Source: Phycisphaerae bacterium (GTDB lineage: Bacteria; Planctomycetota; Phycisphaerae; UBA1845; UTPLA1). Taken from it: 22,937 bases of DNA. Below the pieces are notes generated by a model, which had not been told where the DNA came from, searched no databases, and saw only the letters and a list, made by a program, of their open reading frames with translations. This document shows positions 13,608 through 21,775 of this stretch, in pieces. The position numbers were made by a program, and so were the translations under genes. Where the stretch lies: contig JAFGQA010000125.1 of assembly GCA_016935885.1 (NCBI GenBank), positions 1 to 22,937 of the forward strand, given 5' to 3'. How positions within the stretch are numbered: the stretch's first letter is position 1; every line of letters starts with the position of its first letter.

Positions 13608-15779
13608 ATGGCGAAAGATTTCAACCTGCCGGTTTTGGGCGAGGGCATTCACGAAGCCCAGGTCGTGAACGTGATGATCAACGAGGGCGACACGGTCACC
13701 GAAAACCAAATGGTGATGGAAGTCGAGACCGGCGAGGCAGCGGTGAAGTTGCCCGTGCCGGTCAGCGGCGTGGTGACGAAGCTGAACGTCAGGCCGGGCG
13801 ACACCGTTGCGGTGGGGCACGTGCTGCTCGTGGTTGACGACGCTTCAGAGACATCACCAATCACACGCATGACTGACACGGACACGGCACGCGCCGCCCA
13901 GACGGCGGCGCCGACGGCGATCGGAAAAGGCCAGGACATTGCCGTTCGGGGAGCCGCTGGAATTCAAGGCGCGGCCGTCCGTGTAAGAGTCGGCCAACCG
14001 GCAACGGTGGCCGAGGCATCCCAACGTGGGCCGGCTCCGATTCCTGCCGCGCCGGCACTCCGACATCTGGCCCGCGGACTCGGCATAGACCTGCGTCACG
14101 TCCGTGGCACGGGTCCGGGTGGACGTGTGGTCCGAGGAGATGTGGAGCAGTATCGAATCGAGCGATCGACCGACGCGGGCGCCGCGCCTCCACGCCCCCC
14201 GGCGTCCGAGGCCGCTTCCACGCCCGACGCGTCGGGCGAGCCCTCGGCGCCGGCGACGCCGGCCGCGCCTCCGGAACCGGCGGCGCCGACCCCGTCATCG
14301 CAACCGGCCGCGTCTTCGGAATCGGCAGCCTCCACCGTACTTCCACAACCGGCAACACAGGCCGCGCCTTCTGAATCAGCAGCCTCCTCCGTGTCTCCAC
14401 AACCGGCAGCGCTGGCCGCGCCTCCGGAGCCGATCGCGCCGGATGTGCCCTTGAAACCGGGGGCACCGACCGCGTCCTCGGAACCGGGAGCGCCGGATGT
14501 GTCCCCAAAACAGGCAGCACCGGCCGCGTCTTCGGAATCGGTAGCCTCGGTTGTGTTTCCACAATCGGCAACGCCGGCCGCGCCTCAGGAACCAGCGGCG
14601 CTGACAGCACCCCCGGAACCGAAAGCGCCGGACGTATCCCCTGAGCCGGCGGCACCGATCCCGTTTCAGGAAGGGGCCCCGTCTTCGGAACCGGCCGCGC
14701 CTCCTGCGCCGGCGGCGTCTTCAGAATCGGCAGCCTCCACCGTACTTCCACAACCGGCAACACAGGCACCTTCTCCGGAACCGGCAGCAACTACGGAATC
14801 GGCAGCCTCGGTTGTGTCTCCACAATCGGCAACGCCGGCCGTGTCGCCGAGACCTGCGGAACCGGCCGCGCCTCCGGAGCCCGAAACTTCGATGGCGTCT
14901 TCAACGATGGCATCGCTCGCAACGACACTCACGCAGCCGGCGGCTGGACCGTCAGCCGCGCCGCTGGAGCTCGATGCGCCCGCGCCAAGCGAGCCAACAT
15001 CCCCGCAGGCATCGGCGCCAGATCCTCCGTCTGCCGCCGAACACGTTGCCGAGCCGCTGCCTGACTTCTCGCAGTGGGGTCCTGTGCGGCGCGAGGAGAT
15101 TTCGCGGATTCGCAGGACCATCGCCCGGCACATAGCCCGGTCGTGGGCCACCATTCCGCACGTCACCCTCGCGGACGAAGTGGACGTAACGGAGCTCGAG
15201 GCGTTCCGCAATGGCCAAGGCAGGGCCCTCGCCGACCAGGGTGCCGCGCTCACCTTGACTGCATTCATCCTGAAGGCCGCCGCCGGCGCATTGCGGGATT
15301 GTCCCCAGTTTAACGCCTCCTTCGACGAGGCCGCCTCGGAGATTATCTACAAGGATTACGTCCACATCGGCGTCGCCGTGGACTCGCCGCGCGGTCCGAC
15401 GGTGCCCGTTCTGCGGGACGTGGACCGCAAGGGCCTCGTCGCCGTCTCCAAGGAGCTACGGGACATCGCCGATCGGGCCCGCGGCTCCAAGATCGACGCG
15501 GCCGAGACGCGCGGCGCAACCTTCACGATCACGAACGTCGGCGCGCTGGGCGGCAGGATGGTTACGCCGATGATCAACTGGCCCGAGATCGCAAGCCTGG
15601 CCATCGGCAGACTGGACGAGAAGCCGGTGGTCCGAGACGGCCGGATCGTCGCAAGGAAGATGCTGCCGCTATCAGTCTCATTCGACCACCGCGTCATCGA
15701 CGCCGCGGACGGAGCGAGGTTCTTGAACGCGATTGCCGCGTTCCTGGAGAACCCGATGAATCTGTTGCTCGTATCCTGA
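13608..15779 (+). CDS. pdhC: Dihydrolipoamide acyltransferase (PDH E2) with atypical lipoyl domain and expanded linker
   Basis: This 723-residue E2 should form the PDH core and transfer acetyl to CoA. One N-terminal lipoyl-type domain (1-78, L-P-V-L-G-E-G-I-H-E), an E3/E1-binding domain (about 145-181, L-A-R-G-L-G-I-D-L...G-T-G-P-G-G-R), a ~300-residue Ala/Pro/Ser/Glu linker (about 185-486) and a catalytic domain (487-723) with D-H-R-V-I-D-A-A-D (His694, Asp698). The lipoyl-lysine motif, normally E-T-D-K-A, reads E-T-G-E-A (Glu43 in place of Lys), while a Lys (47) occupies the place of a usual acidic residue. No second lipoyl domain is present. The linker contains 18-residue repeats. The start ATG 13608 has AGGG 6 nt upstream. 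Substrate (pyruvate versus branched-chain) is inferred from the cluster. Confidence 0.92.
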   Translation: MAKDFNLPVLGEGIHEAQVVNVMINEGDTVTENQMVMEVETGEAAVKLPVPVSGVVTKLNVRPGDTVAVGHVLLVVDDASETSPITRMTDTDTARAAQTAAPTAIGKGQDIAVRGAAGIQGAAVRVRVGQPATVAEASQRGPAPIPAAPALRHLARGLGIDLRHVRGTGPGGRVVRGDVEQYRIERSTDAGAAPPRPPASEAASTPDASGEPSAPATPAAPPEPAAPTPSSQPAASSESAASTVLPQPATQAAPSESAASSVSPQPAALAAPPEPIAPDVPLKPGAPTASSEPGAPDVSPKQAAPAASSESVASVVFPQSATPAAPQEPAALTAPPEPKAPDVSPEPAAPIPFQEGAPSSEPAAPPAPAASSESAASTVLPQPATQAPSPEPAATTESAASVVSPQSATPAVSPRPAEPAAPPEPETSMASSTMASLATTLTQPAAGPSAAPLELDAPAPSEPTSPQASAPDPPSAAEHVAEPLPDFSQWGPVRREEISRIRRTIARHIARSWATIPHVTLADEVDVTELEAFRNGQGRALADQGAALTLTAFILKAAAGALRDCPQFNASFDEAASEIIYKDYVHIGVAVDSPRGPTVPVLRDVDRKGLVAVSKELRDIADRARGSKIDAAETRGATFTITNVGALGGRMVTPMINWPEIASLAIGRLDEKPVVRDGRIVARKMLPLSVSFDHRVIDAADGARFLNAIAAFLENPMNLLLVS
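14316..14639 (+). repeat. 54-bp minisatellite encoding 18-residue linker repeats in E2
   Basis: Six consecutive in-frame units of 18 codons (residues 237-344), for example SESAASTVLPQPATQAAP then SESAASSVSPQPAALAAP. Further partial units recur around 14721-14850: the first unit is nearly duplicated at DNA level 405 bp downstream (14319 and 14724), and the fifth 261 bp downstream (14535 and 14796). The phase is kept throughout, indicating expansion by in-frame slippage or recombination. Confidence 0.8.
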
Positions 15780-16139
15780 TCCTCCATCTCAGTCTGAGAA
15801 CGCCGGTTGTCCCCGGTTCACAAAGCTCCGGCCACTACCGCGAGCAATTCGAGCGTCTGCAAGCGACCCCGTAGGCGCCCTGCGGTCAGGAGTTTGTCAC
15901 GGCATGTCCTGTGCTACGCACGCTGCGAACCATCGCGGCTCGCCAGGAGGGCCCGTGGCACCGGTGCCAGAACCGGCGGGGTCACAGTTGGGACGCCTGC
16001 GCCACAGTCCACCTGCGGCCGAAGGCCGCGCCGGGACGCGTTGCGCCTGTGCATCGAGGTCCTTCTCGGGCGTTCGACGGTCCTATACCCGTCCTGTCGG
16101 AGAGTGCAACCCGGCCGGCACCTCGACCGATGTGCTGGT
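15780..16139. other. Low-information region between pdhC and the EEP-domain gene
   Basis: The downstream gene's frame stays open back to 15807, but the translation here is Arg/Cys/Pro-rich and unlike a domain, so it is treated as noncoding or as a poorly conserved leader. A GTGGCACCGGTGCC inverted repeat near 15955-15968 resembles the hairpin cores of the other intergenic repeats. No convincing promoter is seen. Confidence 0.45.
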
Positions 16140-17063
16140 ATGCCACTACTGACACAGCCAGTCTTACCGGACACCGGCCACCAGTCTGAACCCGTGCCGC
16201 CCCGGGCGGGCGCGACCGACCTGAGCAAGACTGTCGGGGCCGCTCAGGCCGAAGCCAGTCCCTCGCTTCCGAGCGGCGGCGCCGCAGCCAGCGCGACGAT
16301 CAGCGTCATGACGTACAACATCCAGATGGGGCTGAACTGGCCGGCCGCTCGCGACCTGATTCGAGCCAACCCTGTCGACATCCTGTGCCTGCAGGAGGTT
16401 CCCGAACCTGACCACGTGGACCGGCAACTGGTCCGGCCGCGTCAGATCCTCGAGGACTTCGACTGGCCGCACGATTCGGCGATGCTGTGGTATCGTTCGC
16501 CGCACCGCATCGGGAACATGACGCTGACACGCGGATTCATCACTCCCGGCCGACGTCTCGGCGTCCCCTTCTCAAAACCGTACGGTCTTGCCAGTGAGGT
16601 GCGGATCCACGGTGGTCGGTTGACGGTCATAAACATTCACATGACCGACATGCTCGGGCCTCCCGCGATTGCCTTTCCGGTGAGCGAGATGTACCGCCTC
16701 CGCGAGGCGCTGGACTTGACACATCGATACGGCCGCACTGTAAGAAGGGATTCACGCGCCAGCAGACATCGGAATCCCGTCATCGCAATGGGGGATTTCA
16801 ACACCTTCTGGCCGTCTCCGGCCTGCTGGGTGATGCGCCGTCACTGGACGGACTCCCGGTCAGGAGGGGCCGCCCGCACAAGCCGGCGCTACAAGGCAAC
16901 GCGGCCGACGTACGGCCTGCCGTTTATCATTGATCATATCTTCGTACGCGGCGGCATCTCCGTGTTGGACTATCAGGTCCTCGACGGTGAAGGCTCGGAC
17001 CATAGGGCGGTCGTCGCGACGCTACGGGTTCCCGTGAAGAGGCGGAACGAGGAAGACTCGTGA
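16140..17063 (+). CDS. Endonuclease/exonuclease/phosphatase (EEP) domain protein
   Basis: From ATG 16140 the product is 307 residues. All EEP motifs are present: M-T-Y-N-I-Q (from 57), L-Q-E-V (Glu86), I-N-I-H-M-T-D, G-D-F-N (Asp219, Asn221), D-H-I-F-V and S-D-H-R (His288), so a functional metal-dependent phosphodiesterase/nuclease fold is likely. The family ranges from DNA-repair nucleases to lipid and nucleotide phosphatases; substrate cannot be told. There is no signal peptide in the chosen form. The start is uncertain: the frame stays open to 15807, and no good ribosome site precedes 16140. It sits between E2 and E3 genes on the same strand without an obvious link to pyruvate oxidation. 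Confidence 0.75.
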   Translation: MPLLTQPVLPDTGHQSEPVPPRAGATDLSKTVGAAQAEASPSLPSGGAAASATISVMTYNIQMGLNWPAARDLIRANPVDILCLQEVPEPDHVDRQLVRPRQILEDFDWPHDSAMLWYRSPHRIGNMTLTRGFITPGRRLGVPFSKPYGLASEVRIHGGRLTVINIHMTDMLGPPAIAFPVSEMYRLREALDLTHRYGRTVRRDSRASRHRNPVIAMGDFNTFWPSPACWVMRRHWTDSRSGGAARTSRRYKATRPTYGLPFIIDHIFVRGGISVLDYQVLDGEGSDHRAVVATLRVPVKRRNEEDS

Positions 17064-17109
17064 GACCCGCTTCATGGATCGCTGACCGCGCCGCCGGCAG
17101 CGCGTTTCG

Positions 17110-17298
17110 ATGGGCTTCTCGACTCTTCTCGGACCTGGCAGGCAACCGCGCGGGGAGTCCTTGCCGTCCGGCCGACGCAAGCACAAGGTGGGCTCGCGGA
17201 CTGGCCCGGTCGAGGACGAGGCCTCGCCACTCGAGGATTTCCAGAAGCGACTCGACGAACGCCTTGGCCGAGACTATGATTGTGTGAACCAAGCGTAG
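17110..17298 (+). CDS. Possible small protein (62 residues), unidentified
   Basis: The frame from ATG 17110 to TAG 17298 has high GC at third codon positions and a protein-like acidic/basic C-terminus (P-L-E-D-F-Q-K-R-L-D-E-R-L-G-R-D-Y-D). A hairpin follows its stop directly (17299-17328), which favours a real gene end. Against it, there is no Shine-Dalgarno and the N-terminal half is low-complexity. It could be the remnant of a longer gene; an in-frame TGA lies at 17083-17085. Confidence 0.35.
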   Translation: MGFSTLLGPGRQPRGESLPSGRRKHKVGSRTGPVEDEASPLEDFQKRLDERLGRDYDCVNQA

Positions 17299-17328
17299 GG
17301 AGGCCGCCCGGGTTGAAGGCGGACCTCC
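17299..17328 (+). terminator. Hairpin immediately after the small open frame
   Basis: GGAGG-CCGCC (17299-17308) pairs with GGCGG-A-CCTCC (17318-17328), a 10-bp GC-rich stem with one bulged A and a 9-nt loop. No T-tract follows, so it would be a weak or Rho-assisted terminator, or an mRNA 3'-end stabiliser. Confidence 0.4.
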
Positions 17329-17684
17329 GGGGAATACAGAACTTTCAGAAGTTATTTGCCGGCTCGTTGCGGATCGTTCCTCCTCCTTCTCGAGACGTAA
17401 CGGGTCGGCTTTTATTCTGCGCGAGCCATGCTCGCCCTGCTCACGTCCCTGGAATCTACCTTCCCCCACAACGAGGCCAGCAAACGAATAAACGCATCGT
17501 CGGGACTTGTCCCCGGCGCCCGCTTCGATAGCATTTGACTGCGCCGCCCACAAGGGGCGACGCTACATTGAAACGTGAAATGCCTGGCAGGAAGTGTATC
17601 CCGTTCGGCATATCCAGGCGGGAAGAGCCCACACGCCCCGTAACCCACGCCGAAAAGCCGGCCGGCAGGTGGCTTGGCACGGGC
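17329..17684. other. Noncoding-looking stretch upstream of lpd
   Basis: No open frame here looks coding. It contains a small AACTT/AAGTT hairpin at about 17341-17354 and a possible promoter: TTGACT at 17535-17540 and TACATT at 17564-17569, although the 23-bp spacing is too long for a standard sigma-70 site. lpd may rely on this region for its own transcription. Confidence 0.35.
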
Positions 17685-17716
17685 GTGGCACTGGCAGACA
17701 AGCTGCCAGTGGCACC
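17685..17716. repeat. Repeat family B hairpin core in the lpd leader
   Basis: CACTGGCAG (17689-17697), a 5-nt loop and CTGCCAGTG (17703-17711) form a perfect 9-bp stem, the core of family B in reverse orientation. It ends 12 nt before the GAGGA ribosome site of lpd (17724-17728), so in the mRNA it lies right next to the translation start. Confidence 0.75.
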
Positions 17717-17735
17717 GAGAAGCGAGGATAGCTAA

Positions 17736-19148
<1,413 letters not shown>

Positions 19149-19170
19149 AGCACCTCACGGTTGGATGCAC

Positions 19171-19225
19171 CTGTGGCACCGCCGTCTCGGCGGTGGATTC
19201 ACGGGCTTCGGCGCCCGTGCCACAG
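19171..19225. repeat. Twin-hairpin palindromic repeat downstream of lpd
   Basis: The 55-bp unit is bounded by CTGTGGCAC and GTGCCACAG (perfect inverted 9-mers). Inside are two hairpins: CACCGCCG/CGGCGGTG with a TCT loop (19177-19195) and CACGGGC/GCCCGTG (19200-19219). It lies 22 bp after the lpd stop and may act as a terminator or 3'-end stabiliser; there is no T-tract. The CTGTGGCACCG core is shared with family C. Confidence 0.7.
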
Positions 19226-19247
19226 TCGCAGGCAAGCGTGAACTGCT

Positions 19248-19344
19248 CTAGCAGCCCGTGGCGAGACTGTGGCACCGGCGCCAAAGCCGGTGGTCTTCAC
19301 GGCGTTTCCGAGCAGCTATTCTCCCTTTTACTACGGGCTGCCAG
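19248..19344. repeat. Repeat family C, copy 2 (~97 bp)
   Basis: It begins CTAGCAGCCCGTGG and ends CCCTTTTACTACGGGCTGCCAG. The interior ACTGTGGCACCGGCGCCAAA matches the copy at 21669-21775 closely, with a shortened middle. It is intergenic, 100 bp past the lpd stop. Confidence 0.75.
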
Positions 19345-19497
19345 CGATCATGCGGCCCCCCCACCCGCAGACGGCCCGGTGTGTGCGGCTGAACCCGCGC
19401 CAGAGGGACTTGGCCGACGGCCGACCGCCTCCCGGCTACCTGTCTCCCTCCGGCACGACATCCAGCCACAAAGAGCAGAAACGGCACCAAGAAAGTG

Positions 19498-19527
19498 TTG
19501 AAAATGATGTAAAATTGGTATATCATT
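19498..19527 (+). promoter_or_regulatory. Promoter with overlapping dyad, upstream of the ribbon-helix-helix gene
   Basis: TTGAAA (19498-19503), a 17-bp spacer and TATCAT (19521-19526): the best-formed sigma-70 promoter in the window, in an unusually AT-rich patch. A dyad AATGAT (19503-19508) / ATCATT (19522-19527) overlaps it, a plausible operator for the ribbon-helix-helix protein encoded downstream (autoregulation inferred). Confidence 0.65.
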
Positions 19528-19530
19528 CGT

Positions 19531-19562
19531 GTAGAGGCTTGGCTGATTCAGCGGGTCTCTAC
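19531..19562 (+). other. Stable stem-loop at the predicted 5' end of the mRNA
   Basis: GTAGAG (19531-19536) pairs with CTCTAC (19557-19562). With G-U pairs and one bulged G the stem continues inward to GCTG/CAGC (19542-19552), about 14 pairs in all. The predicted transcription start (about 19533) falls at the foot of the stem. It may protect the RNA 5' end or be part of a leader control element; the leader is about 95 nt long. Confidence 0.5.
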
Positions 19563-19627
19563 GGAGGCGCAAGTCCGATAGAACGGCGCAATATTGTCTT
19601 TTCGACAGAGTTTTGAAAGGGAGAAAC

Positions 19628-19843
19628 GTGAAAAGCAACCACCGGCTCAATGTCCAGTTCAGTAACAGGCAGAGGGAAGCCCTTGATGAGCTTGCGGCCG
19701 AGCTTGACACGACCAAGGTCGGCGTGCTCAAGACGGCGCTTTCCCTGCTAACGGTCGCCCTGCGCGAGAAAAAGGCGGGAAACCGCATCGGCGTGGTCCG
19801 AGATGATGAGGTGGTCAAGGAGATCGTCGGTATCGGTGAGTGA
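19628..19843 (+). CDS. Small ribbon-helix-helix DNA-binding protein
   Basis: A 71-residue protein from GTG 19628. The beta strand (H-R-L-N-V-Q-F-S) followed by two helices (N-R-Q-R-E-A-L-D-E-L-A-A-E-L and T-K-V-G-V-L-K-T-A-L-S-L-L) is the pattern of a ribbon-helix-helix dimer that inserts its beta ribbon into the DNA major groove. A longer TTG start at 19613 is possible, but AAGGGAG (19617-19623) just before GTG 19628 favours the shorter form. It lies 3 bp before the membrane-protein gene, in a clear two-gene operon behind the promoter at 19498-19526. The likely role is transcription repressor of its own operon; no toxin is adjacent, unlike many such proteins. Confidence 0.75.
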   Translation: MKSNHRLNVQFSNRQREALDELAAELDTTKVGVLKTALSLLTVALREKKAGNRIGVVRDDEVVKEIVGIGE

Positions 19844-19846
19844 CGA

Positions 19847-20176
19847 ATGATGAGCGGCCCACTACCAGCAGGTCCCAGTTCGCGAAGAGAGGGGATCGAT
19901 ATCAGAAGCGTGGCGGAGTGGCAAGAGGCTCCACAAATCACTTTTGATCAACGGGCATCACTGGAAATCGCCCGATGGGTCTTGGTGATCTTCGGTGGGG
20001 TGTACGTTCTGTGTTTCCTTCTGGCGCTCTACATGCTGAAGCTAGAGGGTGTCACGTACGAGAAGTCAGTCGAACTCGTGAGATTCATGCTTAGCGCGAT
20101 CCTCCCCCTGGTCACCCTGGCCGTCGGCTACTACCTCGGGGACAAGAGCGCTTCGCAGAACACAACGGGCGATTGA
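19847..20176 (+). CDS. Small two-helix membrane protein, partner of the ribbon-helix-helix gene
   Basis: A 109-residue protein of unknown function. A hydrophilic N-terminus (1-40) is followed by two hydrophobic helices, about 42-65 (W-V-L-V-I-F-G-G-V-Y-V-L-C-F-L-L-A-L-Y) and 80-100 (F-M-L-S-A-I-L-P-L-V-T-L-A-V-G-Y-Y-L-G). The short tail is polar. The 'L-P-L-V-T-L-A-V-G-Y-Y-L-G' ending is common in small uncharacterised membrane proteins. GGTGAG (19835-19840) precedes ATG 19847; ATG 19850 is equally possible. It is co-transcribed with the upstream DNA-binding protein and converges on the nucleoside transporter gene. A holin-like or signalling role is conceivable but not supported. Confidence 0.7.
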   Translation: MMSGPLPAGPSSRREGIDIRSVAEWQEAPQITFDQRASLEIARWVLVIFGGVYVLCFLLALYMLKLEGVTYEKSVELVRFMLSAILPLVTLAVGYYLGDKSASQNTTGD

Positions 20177-20267
20177 GCATCGAGCGGCCACTGTTCACGG
20201 TGCGGACCAGCCGGGTCAGTTCCGCGCCCCTGCGCCAGCAGGTCGCGGCCTCCCGGCGGTGGCGCGG

Positions 20268-21551
20268 CTACGCCAACACGCCCGCGATGCACCCCGTCAT
20301 CCAGCAGGCCATCGCCCCGCCGAGCATCGCCCGCGGGCCAAGCCGGACCAGATCGCCCCGCCGGTCCGGTGCCATGCCGCCGATACCGCCGATCTGGATG
20401 CCAATCGAACTCAGGTTGGCAAACCCGCACAGCGAGTAGGTTGCCATCACGATGGATCGCTCCGACATGCCACCGTTGTTGACGATCTCGCTCAGCGAGC
20501 CATAGGCGACGACCTCGTTCGTCGCCATCGCTTTGCCTAGCAGCCCCCCGAACGTCCGGCAGTCGCCGCCCTCGATCCCCAGGACCCACGCCACCGGCGA
20601 GAACACCAGGCCCAGGACGCCGTCCAGATCCAGTCGCTCCATACCCAACCATTTGACCGCTGGCGAGACCACCGACCATTCGCCGAACGCGACCAGCCCC
20701 ACGTTGATCACCGCGATTAACGCGATGAACGCGATCAACATCGCCAGGACGTTGATCGCCAACTTCATGCCCTCCGACGCCCCGCTGGCCACTGCGTCGA
20801 GGAGGCTCTTGGTGTCGGGAGGCAACGTCACCTTGGCCGCGTCGGCCGTCTCCGGCGTGTCGCGCTCGGGCACCATGATCTTGGCCATGACGAATGCCGC
20901 CGGGGCCGACATCAGACAGGCCGTCAGCAGATGCCGCGCCGTCGCGACGGCCTTCTGCTCGTCGTCCCCCGCCAGGATGCCGACGTAGGCCGCCATGATC
21001 CCGGCCGCCACCGTCGCGAAGCCGCACGTCATGAGCGCCATCAACTCCGACCGCGTCATCCGCGAGATATACGGCCGAACGAGCAGCGGCGCTTCGGTCT
21101 GCCCGAAGAACACGTTCGCCGCCGCGGCCAGGCTTTCCGCGCCGCTGACGCCCATGGCACGCTTCATCACCCAAGCCATGCCCCCGACGGCACGTTGGAG
21201 GATGCCGTAGTGATAGCCGATCGATGATATCGTCGCGACCAGGATGATCGTCGTGGCGATCGTGATGCCGACGTTCGCGTACCACGGAACCGTACCGGGA
21301 TCAGACTCGAACGGCTCAAACGCAAACGCCGCCGCCGCGTTGGCGCCGCGCAAAATCGTCGTCACGAACCGGGCGATACCGTCGAAGACGGCTCGGCCGG
21401 TGTTCGTCCTCAAAACCAGCAGGGCCAGCATCCATTGCAGCACCAGCCCGCTGACGGCAATCTTCCACGGAAACCGCCGCCGATCCGACGATAGCAGCCA
21501 GGCCAGGCCGATCAATACGACGATGCCCAGAACTCCTCGTGCCATCGGCAT
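20268..21551 (-). CDS. Concentrative nucleoside transporter (CNT/NupC family)
   Basis: A 427-residue inner-membrane protein that imports nucleosides with a cation gradient. Family motifs are intact: G-Q-T-E-A-P near 149, the second substrate/cation motif N-E-V-V-A-Y near 344, and G-F-A-N-L-S-S-I-G-I-Q near 375-385. About eight to ten hydrophobic segments are visible, with the gate region between. Length is typical of bacterial members. Start ATG 21551 has GGAG about 10 nt upstream; ATG 21545 is an alternative. It lies downstream of tdk on the same strand, a sensible salvage pair: uptake followed by phosphorylation of thymidine. A family-C repeat separates the two genes. Confidence 0.93.
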   Translation of the reverse strand: MPMARGVLGIVVLIGLAWLLSSDRRRFPWKIAVSGLVLQWMLALLVLRTNTGRAVFDGIARFVTTILRGANAAAAFAFEPFESDPGTVPWYANVGITIATTIILVATISSIGYHYGILQRAVGGMAWVMKRAMGVSGAESLAAAANVFFGQTEAPLLVRPYISRMTRSELMALMTCGFATVAAGIMAAYVGILAGDDEQKAVATARHLLTACLMSAPAAFVMAKIMVPERDTPETADAAKVTLPPDTKSLLDAVASGASEGMKLAINVLAMLIAFIALIAVINVGLVAFGEWSVVSPAVKWLGMERLDLDGVLGLVFSPVAWVLGIEGGDCRTFGGLLGKAMATNEVVAYGSLSEIVNNGGMSERSIVMATYSLCGFANLSSIGIQIGGIGGMAPDRRGDLVRLGPRAMLGGAMACWMTGCIAGVLA

Positions 21552-21668
21552 GTCACTACGGCTCCGGTGGATGGGAGGGCATCATCGGCGCGCCTCCAGA
21601 GCGGACACGGCCGTCACCGCTCCGTCAGGCCGGCGACCATCGCCGCCGCCCCGCCAGACCGAGAACAG

Positions 21669-21775
21669 CTATCAGCCCGGGGCAAAACTGTGGCACCGGC
21701 GCCAAAGCCGGTGGTCTTTACGGTCAGGAACGGCGCTTCCGATCCGCTGTTTTCCCTTTTACCACGGGCTGCTAT
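21669..21775. repeat. Repeat family C, copy 3 (~107 bp)
   Basis: Read on the minus strand it begins ATAGCAGCCCGTGGTAAAAG and ends CGGGCTGATAG, nearly identical to 5812-5917 (differences mainly in the hairpin loop). The TAG at its tdk-proximal end (plus 21772-21774, CTA) is the tdk stop codon. It occupies about half of the tdk-transporter gap. Confidence 0.82.

Noticed and set aside
13861..14790. A 309-codon minus-strand frame rich in Pro, Arg and Val
   Set aside because: It is the antisense of the repetitive E2 linker and its periodicity is inherited from the 54-bp repeat; no start or ribosome site supports it.
17060..17287. A 75-codon frame beginning at a GTG that overlaps the EEP stop codon
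   Set aside because: The overlap is attractive, but the product is Arg/Ser/Ala-rich with poor codon bias; the 17110-17298 frame in the same DNA is better, though still weak.
20131..21285. A 384-codon minus-strand frame overlapping the nucleoside transporter
   Set aside because: It is the same strand in another frame; the translation is Gly/Arg/Asp-rich with no membrane segments, whereas the 20268-21551 frame carries all CNT motifs.
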